Below, piece after piece: positions 8,880-16,042 of a stretch of DNA of 64,000 bases. The notes under the pieces were generated by a model, which saw only the letters and a program-made list of their open reading frames with translations, ran no database searches and was not told the origin of the DNA. The DNA is from Ruminococcus flavefaciens ATCC 19208 (GTDB taxonomy: Bacteria > Bacillota > Clostridia > Oscillospirales > Ruminococcaceae). The stretch is from assembly GCF_000518765.1 (NCBI RefSeq), contig NZ_JAEF01000006.1, forward strand, positions 62,001-126,000. The letters are read 5' to 3'. The number at the start of each line of letters is the position of its first letter. Within the stretch, counting starts at the first letter, position 1. Position numbers and translations under genes: made by a program.

Positions 8880-9261
8880 AAAATAATTTTATGAAGGCTA
8901 TGAGTATGATAGACGAAAATCTTATAAAGGAAGCCTATACAACTTATGCCTCTGTGGCTGAAACTGAAAAGTCCGTTGTTTCCTTCAGCGAATAAGAGCA
9001 TTCGGCTGCTGTTTCAGGTGTTGATGTATATCACAGAACTGTATGGAAAAGTTCCTTGGCATTGCTGCGGCGTTTGTGCTTGTTGCAGGAACAGCAGGCG
9101 GCGGAATATACTACTTCTCACAGCTGAAAAACAAGGATAATAATATTATCGAGAATGAAATACAGTATGATACCATATACGATAAACTGAAATCAGACAA
9201 GGATAATTACGAGATGAGCAGTGTTGTCTGCGTGTATGACGGAACAGTACTTAAACTGTGA
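8873..9261 (+). pseudogene. Membrane anti-sigma-like pseudogene
   Basis: The start overlaps the sigma pseudogene and reads MNKNNFMKAMSMIDENLIKE, resembling the cytoplasmic start of small anti-sigma partners. An in-frame TAA interrupts it at about 8993. Past a one-base deletion in an A run near 9051 the frame resumes as a transmembrane segment (FLGIAAAFVLVAGTAGGGIY) plus about 40 external residues. The pair architecture matches the intact sigma/membrane-partner pair at 61.5-63.2 kb. The family is inferred from position and layout, not from a conserved zinc motif, which is absent. Confidence 0.6.
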
Positions 9262-9314
9262 AAGACTTATTGCTTCATTCACTTTCAAATAATAACACTG
9301 TATCATATACACAT

Positions 9315-9972
9315 TCATTTTATTACTTCTTTAATTAGTCCTATTGAAAATAGAACTATCATCAAAATATAACAGCCAAGTCTGAACCATGTAAGATACT
9401 GCGGTATTTCTTTATTCATGCCTTTTGCGAGTCCCCCTGACAAAAGCATTATGATAATAACAGGTGATACTGTGCTTGAAATGGCAAATACTGAACCGAG
9501 TACAGCTGCAAAAAGGAACAGGCAATGTTGCAGTATAACCGGTTATAAGTATCAGTGGTGCTCATGGCGAGATACCGTAGCCAAATCCCATGCCTATCAA
9601 AGCTGCATAATGACTTTTTTCTGTAATATCTTCAGTCTTTTCTGTTTTGCAGCCTTTACAGTCCTTACAGCTGGCTGTACCTGTTTTTTCTCTTATCCAG
9701 CCGATCAGGAACCATACTCCCATTGCCAGCATAACCGCATCAACTATTATTGCAGATTTTACACCGAATAAGCGTCCCGAATCGTCTATAATACTGCTGC
9801 CGACAAGCGATGCTGTACAGCACAGCAGTACTACCGCAAGGAATTTTCCAAAAAAGAAATCAAGAAAAGCTCTGACAGACTGCCTGATATTCTTTGCATG
9901 AGTAGTAAGATAGCCATACAGCGCAGCACTTATTCCCGAACCGCAGCAGGTTCCGCAGCCAATTCCAACAGA
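9315..9972 (-). pseudogene. CcdA/DsbD-like membrane protein pseudogene
   Basis: Minus-strand remnant of a polytopic membrane protein. It begins abruptly at SVGIGCGTCCGSGISAALYG, continues through several hydrophobic segments, a Cys-rich loop CKDCKGCKTEK, and GMGFGYGISP followed by TGA where relatives would carry a Cys before APLILITGY. A one-base insertion in a T run (about 9516) shifts the frame again before a final hydrophobic stretch ending at 9315. The paired Cys motifs in membrane segments resemble thiol-disulfide transporters of the CcdA/DsbD superfamily. It has no start codon of its own: its first preserved codon is fused in frame to the dehydratase activator fragment. Confidence 0.6.
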
Positions 9973-10371
9973 TGCTGCGGCACATTTATCATTCATGCTG
10001 AAATTCTTGACAGCATAATTCTCGTCAAGATAAATTATTTTTGAATCCTGACCACCGATATCAATTATCATTCCGGGACGGTAATCCTTTGGTGCGGTAA
10101 GCCTGATTCCGTAAGCATGAGCGGTTATCTCGGAAATATCATCGTCAGCAACTTCCAGAACCTTACGGCTGTATCCCGTAGCCATTATATAGCCGATATC
10201 AGAAGGAGTTATTCTGTTATTGCCGCAAAGCTCATGAACGAGCTTACGGGCTGTGCCGTAATTGTCTATTCCGGTATTGCGCACCATAGTGTCAATGACC
10301 TGATTATTGCCAATGAGAGCGGCTTTCAGATAAGTTGAGCCGCCATCAAGTCCAATGTAGTATTTTCCCAT
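9973..10371 (-). pseudogene. Truncated 2-hydroxyacyl-CoA dehydratase activator (BcrAD/BadFG family)
   Basis: The first 133 residues are the N-terminal half of an archerase-type ATPase: phosphate-binding loop IGLDGGSTYLKAAL, IDIGGQDSKII, and NFSMNDKCAA, which in intact relatives continues as the cluster-binding and second ATPase half. Here the sequence switches in frame to an unrelated membrane protein at codon 134. The single open frame from 10371 to 9562 is therefore a chimera. Intact activators use a shared 4Fe-4S cluster and ATP to drive an electron into the dehydratase, and that cannot work in this form. A ribosome-binding site (AAGGAG) is still present. Confidence 0.75.
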
Positions 10372-10383
10372 TATAATTACTCC

Positions 10384-10983
10384 TTAAATGTCTCTGTGAG
10401 CTTCACTTCGTTTTTCATGCGGCTGTCTGAGCTTGATAAGCTCTATGAATGCTTCTATTCGTATACGAACTTCGTTATAGTCACTTTCCAGACGTATAAC
10501 AGGTATATCAAGCTTTCCAAGCTCGTCCTCGATACGCTTGTATTCAAAATCATATACAAGACAGCCTCTCAGGACATGATATATTACGCCCTGTATCTGA
10601 TTTACTTTTATAAGCTGCTTCAAACGATATATGCGCTGAGTATTGTCAGCAAATGTTGGACACGGACATGGACGGAGCGAACGATTCGCCAATGCCCTCA
10701 TCATACCGTCAAAGCTGTTATCTGTTATCACAGGCGGATCCCACATACCGCACTCGCCCATACAGGTCTCGTCGCCTGCGACTATACCTCCCATTTCTTC
10801 TATAAGAAGCGGTATCTTAACATTGGGAAATACTATTGGCGAACCTGTCAGCAATATTCTCGGCAGCTTTTTGTTTGTAACCTTCTCGCCTTTCATTGCC
10901 CTGAGACTTAAAGACATATTTACCCTTCTCAGTGCATCTGCCCATACCTCAGCAGGCATATATGCTGCTGCGTTCATTAGCCG
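10384..10983 (-). pseudogene. 2-hydroxyacyl-CoA dehydratase subunit, N-terminus deleted
   Basis: About 200 residues matching the C-terminal half of HgdB/FldB-type dehydratase subunits: MNAAAYMPAEVWADALRR, RILLTGSPIVFPNVKIPLL and the Cys-bearing GDETCMGECGMWDPP and RPCPCPT segments. Family members are roughly 370-430 residues, so nearly half is missing at the N-terminus. The five residues before the recognisable sequence come from the opposite strand of the response-regulator remnant. It sits 12 bases before the activator fragment, the normal gene pairing for this system. The substrate cannot be inferred. Confidence 0.75.
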
Positions 10984-11632
10984 AAGATGATACAAAGCTC
11001 CTTAAATCACTTATCCATGTATTTGAACACAACCGCTTTTCCGCAGACGGCGTTAACAACGGCGCTGACGCTCTTGAATATGCAAAGACAAATCAGTATG
11101 ACGGTCTCATACTGGAAGTTATGATGCCCGAGCTTGACGGTCTCGAAGTCCTAAAAAATCTGAGAAGTTTGGGAATAAATACGCCTGCAATGTTCCTTAC
11201 AGCAAGAACCGAGGTATATCAGCGCGTTAAGGGAATTGAAGCAGGTGCGAACGACTACCTTGCAAAGCCATTTTCCACAGCGGAGCTCGTCGCAAGAGTC
11301 GTGCTATGCTGAGGCGAAAGGATAACTACGTCCCAGACCTGCTGCAATGCTGCGGTATGCAGCTTAACCGCTCCACCTATGAGCTTTCCTGCGGTGACAA
11401 TGTACAGGCTCTAAGTGCTAATGAATTCCAGATAGCAGAAGTCCTCATGGAACATCACGGCACTATCATAAGCACGGAACAGCTGGTCTCACGAATTTAG
11501 AGCTGCGACGCAGAGGTCGATACCAGCGTTGTATTGGTACATATCTCAAATCTGCGCAAGAAACTCAATGCTATCGGAGCAGGTGCAGAAATAAGGTTTA
11601 TCCGCAATGCAGGCTATATACTTGAGGGATAA
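10977..11632 (+). pseudogene. OmpR-type response regulator pseudogene
   Basis: The receiver domain starts mid-way at LAEDDTKLLK, missing only the first few residues and the start codon. The acidic pair, the conserved Thr (FLTART) and Lys (AKPFS) are present, but the phosphoacceptor position reads LILEVMMPELDG with Glu instead of Asp. A one-base deletion near 11296 puts the winged-helix domain in a different frame, and a TAG replaces the expected Trp (TGG) at about 11498. The end of the domain (VHISNLRKKLNAIGAGAEIRF) is intact. It is clearly non-functional and its kinase partner follows two bases later. Confidence 0.8.
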
Positions 11633-11634
11633 GC

Positions 11635-12846
11635 ATGATAAAACGACTTCGCAAACGCTTTATCCTTATCTGTACTCTTTCGTTTTTAGCGGTTTTAGTC
11701 ATAATGGTGACGGCTATATACGTTACTAATACCGTACGCCAGAACCGCAGACTTGATTTTCTTGCTGACATTATTTCCGAAAACGGCGGCACTAAGCATA
11801 TTGTTTTTATAAGCGAAAAAAATCATCGTTTCTCCTCTAACGAGTTTATGAAATTAACGGTGAGGATATTTGGTCTTGGAAGCCTTGCCGTTCTTGCGCT
11901 GATAATAATACTTTCAAAGTTTGCAATGCGTCCTGCTGCTGAAAGCTATCAGAAGCAGAAGCAGTTCGTTACCGATGCCAACCATGAGCTGAAAACTCCT
12001 CTGACTCTTATACTCACGAATATCGACATTGCCGAAGCAGAGCTGGGACAGAACGAATGGCTGGACGATATACGAAGTGAGGGAGAGCGAATGAGCAAGC
12101 TTGTAAACCGTCTTGTAGCTCTCTCACGCATGGACGAGGAAAAGGCTTTCGGCAGCTTCACCGAGTTCGACCTTTCGAGTGCAGTCAGCGGCGCAGTATC
12201 GGAATTTACCGAGCTTGCTTCAATGTACGGCAAAAATCTTACAGCCGATATTGATAAAGATATCAAATATCATGGCGATGAGTCCGAATTACGTCAGCTC
12301 ACAGCGATTCTCCTTGACAACGCAGTTAAATCCTGCGATGAGGGTGGAAGCATAAAGGCTGTACTGAATCAAAAGAAGCACCCGACTCTTATGGTCACAA
12401 ACAGCTGCAAGAACGTGGATAATATAAAGCTTGACCGCTTTTACCGTGAGGATATCGCGCGAACAGCAGATTCGGGATTTGGTATCGGGCTGTCTATTGC
12501 ACAATCCATAACTGAATGCCATAAAGGAAGTATCAAAGCCGTGAAATCAGCTGACGGAGTAATCGGTTTCATAATTGTAAGCGATGTATATATACTTTTT
12601 GATCCTGCATATTATAGATTTTTTTATTCTATCACACACATCATAAGTATTTATAATAGTTGCCTTTTCTGTCAGCACATCTTCTGTGAAAAAGGACTAA
12701 TGCCATTCGATTTTGTTTTATTTACCTCCGAAAAAATCCACTTCAAGATACTTTGCACATACAGCCATGAACGACATAACACAAGGAGCAGTAAGTTTTC
12801 CGAAATGAGTTGTCTTTGTATATTACTCATCTGTATGCAGCGGTAA
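11635..12846 (+). pseudogene. Sensor histidine kinase, degenerate
   Basis: The open frame of 403 codons contains a first membrane segment, a very short external region, a second membrane segment, the H-box NHELKTPLTLILTN, an N-box LLDNAVKSC and the G-box DSGFGIGLSIAQS. The external part between the membrane segments is only about 40 residues and reads as two pieces joined at GGTKHIVF, so much of the sensor domain is probably deleted. The kinase domain ends near 12585. The last 85 or so codons run antisense through another relic and are not natural protein. With its regulator broken, this is best treated as a pseudogene, although a kinase domain could still be translated. Confidence 0.65.
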
Positions 12847-12900
12847 ATTATCGTACTCTTTAGCAAATGCAAGCATTTTATCTTTTTCTATAACTGTGGG
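12718..12900 (-). pseudogene. 3' remnant of an unidentified gene
   Basis: A minus-strand frame reads VIEKDKMLAFAKEYDNLPLH, TDE, a TAA, then THFGKLTAPCVMSFMAVCAK and YLEVDFFGGK with a natural stop. The composition is protein-like and continuous across a single in-frame stop, which suggests the C-terminal end of a decayed gene. I do not recognise the family. It lies inside the artificial tail of the kinase frame, so a deletion has removed whatever separated the two genes. Confidence 0.4.
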
Positions 12901-12974
12901 CAGCTACCTCAACGCTCATTTACATTTTTTTAATCTAACAAATTTGTGATAAAAGATTTTTTTCAAAAAAGGTA

Positions 12975-13003
12975 TTGACAAACGGATTATTATATGATAT
13001 AAT
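12975..13003 (+). promoter_or_regulatory. Consensus promoter of the T-box transcript
   Basis: TTGACA (12975-12980), a spacer of exactly 17 bases and TATAAT (12998-13003) match the sigma-A consensus at all twelve positions. Transcription should start about 13010, right at the base of T-box stem I. Confidence 0.85.
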
Positions 13004-13009
13004 CCTGAA

Positions 13010-13290
13010 CATAGGCTGTGACGAAGAATAGTCAGGGTGAAAGCATTTCAGAGAACTGATGGTTGGTGCGAATCAGTAATGCATGGAACCTGTACTTCTC
13101 CCTTCTGAGCCGGAGCTCCCAAAGGTTCAAACACCCAGTAGACGGTTCCCGTGAATGCTGCGTTAGTGCATAGAAGTTGATAGACTTCGAAGAGGTGGCG
13201 GATTTTTATGTCCGCAATTTGAGTGGTACCGCGAGTATTGTATAATACCCGTCTCAAAGCAATTTTACGCTTTGGGACGGGTTTGTTTTT
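13010..13290 (+). ncRNA. T-box riboswitch (tRNA-sensing leader) with terminator
   Basis: Stem I is visible: GGCT/AGCC base, paired UGA K-turn elements, GAAG/CTTC and CAGG/CCTG helices around the specifier loop, an AGAGA bulge and the distal loop GGTTGGTGCGA. The T-box core GAGTGGTACCGCG is at 13221-13233. The terminator follows (13248-13290): CCCGTC-CAAAGC paired with GCTTTG-GACGGG and then GTTTGTTTTT. Uncharged cognate tRNA would favour antitermination and read-through into downstream genes. By position within the loop the specifier is most likely CTC (Leu, 13098-13100), with TTC (Phe) as an alternative. This assignment is uncertain. Confidence 0.9.
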
Positions 13291-13318
13291 ATCGTTCCAG
13301 GCAAAGGAAGGTGAACAA

Positions 13319-13339
13319 ATGCTATCTTTAATTTCCTGA
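13319..13339 (+). other. Six-codon ORF after the T-box, possibly a remnant start
   Basis: A strong ribosome-binding site (AAGGAAGGTG) sits seven bases before ATG, which opens a frame encoding only MLSLIS and then TGA. It may be the truncated start of the gene the T-box originally controlled, or a leader peptide. Nothing else is recognisable between the terminator and 13410. Confidence 0.35.
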
Positions 13340-13410
13340 CATCTATGCTGTAAACAGAAATTGCAACGTTAATGAATTAATACGCGAAAATACGTAAAGG
13401 AATGATAAAA

Positions 13411-15939
13411 ATGAAGATTGGATTTTCAACCCTGGCTTGTCCGGAATGGTCATGGACAGACATTTATTCAATGGCAAAGGATTTCAGATTTGACGGAATT
13501 GAGATCAGAGGACTCGGCAACGAGATCTTTTCTGTAAAAGCTCAGCCTTTCACTGAAGCACAGCTGCCTAATACCATTTCTAAACTAAAATCATTAGGTC
13601 TTGAGATCCCCTGCCTTTCATCAGGCGCCTGCCTTAAATTCAAGGATAAGTATCAGGCAGCAGAGGACGAGATCAAGGCATATGCGCAGCTTGCTCAGAA
13701 GCTCAATGCATCTTATATCAGAATACTTGCGGATCTTGATCCCGCTCCTGTTGATGAAATAGACGATGATTATATCGTGGAAGCTCTTCAGAAACTTGTA
13801 CCTATCGCAGAGGAGTACAATGTTACTCTCCTCGTTGAAACAAACGGCGTATATTCGGATACAGCCCGTCTTGCAGCTGTACTTGACAGAGTAAAGAGCC
13901 GCAAGGTAGCTGCACTCTGGGATATGCACCACCCATATCGCTATCACAATGAAGCTCCCGAGACTACAGTTGCGAATCTCGGTGAGTACATAAAGTATAT
14001 ACAGGTAAAGGACAGTGTCATGCGTGAGGACGGTACAGTTGAGTACCGCATCATGGGCACAGGTGATATTCCAGTAAAAGCAATGATCGAAGCCCTTGAC
14101 ACTATCAACTACAACGGCTATATCTCACTTGAATGGGTAAAACGCTGGGCAAGAGACCTTAGTGACGCAGGTATCGTTATACCTCAGTTTGCTGAGTATA
14201 TGGCTCCTTACAAAAAAGCCCACAAGCACTCTCTCCAGACCAACATGAGAGGTGACGGACAGTATCCGTGGCCGAAGGAGCGCATCATAAACTATACGTT
14301 CCCTGATATACTCGACCGTATCTGTGAGCAGTTCCCGAATCAGTATGCATTCCGCTATACTGAGCTTGACTATACAAGAACATATCCCGAATTCCGTGAC
14401 GATGTTGATACATTTGCACGTGCACTTCTCGCAATGGGCGTAAAGAAGGGCGATCATGTTGCAATATGGGCAACAAATGTACCGCAGTGGTACATCACCT
14501 TCTGGGCAACTACAAAGATAGGTGCTGTACTTGTCACTATGAATACCGAGTACCGTATCCACGAGACTGAATATCTGCTGAGACAGTCTGATACCATGAC
14601 TCTTGTAATGATCGACGGTATCAAGAACATAAACTACGTTGATATCATCAAGGAGCTCTGTCCCGAGCTGGATAACTGCCAACCCGGTCAGCTTCACTCC
14701 GCAAGACTTCCTTACCTCAAGAACGTTATCACAGTTGATTCAAAGAACAAGGGCTGTTTCACATGGGAAGAAGCAGTTGCACAGTCAAAGAACGTTCCGT
14801 ACAGCGAGGTTGAGCGCGTAAGAAAGACCATTGATATCCACGATGTAGCCAATATGCAGTACACCTCGGGAACAACAGGTTTCCCAAAGGGCGTAATGCT
14901 CACTCACTATAACGTAGTTAATAACGGTAAGGCCATCGGAGACTGCATGGATCTTTCCACAGCTGACAGAATGATGATACAGGTGCCTATGTTCCACTGT
15001 TTCGGTATGGTGCTTGCTATGACAGCTTCAATGACTCACGGTACAACTATGTCACCGATAACGCGTTTCTCGCCGAGAAAAGGTCTTAACTGCATAAATC
15101 AGGAGAAGATCACCTGCTTCCACGGTGTACCTACAATGTTTATTGCTATGCTGGGACATGAGGACTTTGATAAGACAGATTTCTCATACATGAGAACAGG
15201 TATCATGGCTGGTTCTCCTTGCCCTATCAAGACAATGGAGGAAGTTGTCGAGAAGATGCACATGAGTGAGATATGCATCACTTACGGACAGACCGAGGCT
15301 TCTCCTGCAACTACCATGAGCAAAACTACAGATACTCTCGAACAGCGCGTAAATACAGTCGGCGGACCTATCTTCGGCGTTGAGTGCAAGATAGTAGACC
15401 CTGAGACAAATCAGGAAGTGCCTGATGACACAGACGGCGAGTTCGTGGCAAGAGGATACAACATCATGAAGGGCTACTACAAGATGCCCGAGGCTACAGC
15501 AGCAGCCATCGACTCAGAGGGCTGGCTGCATACAGGCGACCTCGCAAGAAGACGTTCTTCTGATGGATATTTCAAGATAACAGGCCGTATCAAGGACATG
15601 ATAATCCGCGGCGGTGAAAACATCTATCCAAAAGAGATAGAGGACTTCCTCTATACATATCCAAAGGTAAAGGACGTACAGGTAATCGGCGTACCAGATG
15701 AGGATTACGGTGAAGAGATAATGGCGTGCATCGTTCTTCAGGACGGCGAAACTGCTACAGAGAAGGAAATAAAGGACTTCTGCCTTGCAAGAATGGCAAA
15801 GCACAAGTGTCCGAAATATATTGACTTTGTAGAAGGTTTCCCGATGAATGCAGCAGGAAAAATACTCAAGTACAAGATGAGAGAGCAGGCAGTTGAAAAG
15901 CTGAAGCTACATAAGGCAGATAGTATCGTAACAGCATAA
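13411..15939 (+). CDS. Fusion of a sugar-phosphate-isomerase-like TIM barrel with an AMP-forming acyl-CoA synthetase
   Basis: About 842 residues. The first about 280 form an AP-endonuclease-2/xylose-isomerase-like TIM barrel, beginning MKIGFSTLACPEW and carrying likely metal ligands in LLVETNG, LWDMHHP and ISLEW. The rest is a complete adenylate-forming ligase: phosphate loop YTSGTTGFPKGVMLTHYN, TYGQTEASP, TGDLARR, GRIKDMIIRGGENIYPKEIE, and the catalytic Lys in NAAGKILK. Such enzymes make acyl-CoA from carboxylate, ATP and CoA. The second ATG (13411) has AGGA nine bases upstream, while the ATG at 13402 directly abuts it, so 13411 is preferred. It is the only gene between the T-box and a terminator. 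The substrates of both halves are unknown. Confidence 0.85.
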   Translation: MKIGFSTLACPEWSWTDIYSMAKDFRFDGIEIRGLGNEIFSVKAQPFTEAQLPNTISKLKSLGLEIPCLSSGACLKFKDKYQAAEDEIKAYAQLAQKLNASYIRILADLDPAPVDEIDDDYIVEALQKLVPIAEEYNVTLLVETNGVYSDTARLAAVLDRVKSRKVAALWDMHHPYRYHNEAPETTVANLGEYIKYIQVKDSVMREDGTVEYRIMGTGDIPVKAMIEALDTINYNGYISLEWVKRWARDLSDAGIVIPQFAEYMAPYKKAHKHSLQTNMRGDGQYPWPKERIINYTFPDILDRICEQFPNQYAFRYTELDYTRTYPEFRDDVDTFARALLAMGVKKGDHVAIWATNVPQWYITFWATTKIGAVLVTMNTEYRIHETEYLLRQSDTMTLVMIDGIKNINYVDIIKELCPELDNCQPGQLHSARLPYLKNVITVDSKNKGCFTWEEAVAQSKNVPYSEVERVRKTIDIHDVANMQYTSGTTGFPKGVMLTHYNVVNNGKAIGDCMDLSTADRMMIQVPMFHCFGMVLAMTASMTHGTTMSPITRFSPRKGLNCINQEKITCFHGVPTMFIAMLGHEDFDKTDFSYMRTGIMAGSPCPIKTMEEVVEKMHMSEICITYGQTEASPATTMSKTTDTLEQRVNTVGGPIFGVECKIVDPETNQEVPDDTDGEFVARGYNIMKGYYKMPEATAAAIDSEGWLHTGDLARRRSSDGYFKITGRIKDMIIRGGENIYPKEIEDFLYTYPKVKDVQVIGVPDEDYGEEIMACIVLQDGETATEKEIKDFCLARMAKHKCPKYIDFVEGFPMNAAGKILKYKMREQAVEKLKLHKADSIVTA

Positions 15940-15946
15940 AAATATC

Positions 15947-15981
15947 AAGCCCATGTTATATTAAAACATGGGCTTTTTCTT
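15947..15981 (+). terminator. Terminator after the fusion gene
   Basis: AAGCCCATGTT and AACATGGGCTT form an 11-bp stem followed by TTTCTTT, seven bases after the stop codon. It closes the T-box transcription unit as a single-gene unit. Confidence 0.85.
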
Positions 15982-16009
15982 TACAAATCGTGCTCATATG
16001 TGGTATAAT
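15980..16009 (+). promoter_or_regulatory. Promoter of the dockerin protease gene
   Basis: TTTACA (15980-15985) and an extended -10 TGGTATAAT (TATAAT at 16004-16009) are 18 bases apart. The transcript would start just ahead of an AAAGGAGC ribosome-binding site. Confidence 0.65.
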
Positions 16010-16042
16010 CATTATATAAAACCGAAAGGAGCATTGAACAGA

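Noticed and set aside
9575-9580. TGA in place of Cys in the CcdA-like remnant as a selenocysteine codon
   Set aside because: The frame breaks again about 60 bases later and the gene lacks its own start, so a plain stop mutation in a pseudogene is more likely. No downstream insertion-element hairpin was seen.
10396-10911. Plus-strand frame of 171 codons
   Set aside because: It is antisense to the dehydratase remnant, whose Cys-rich motifs identify the true strand.
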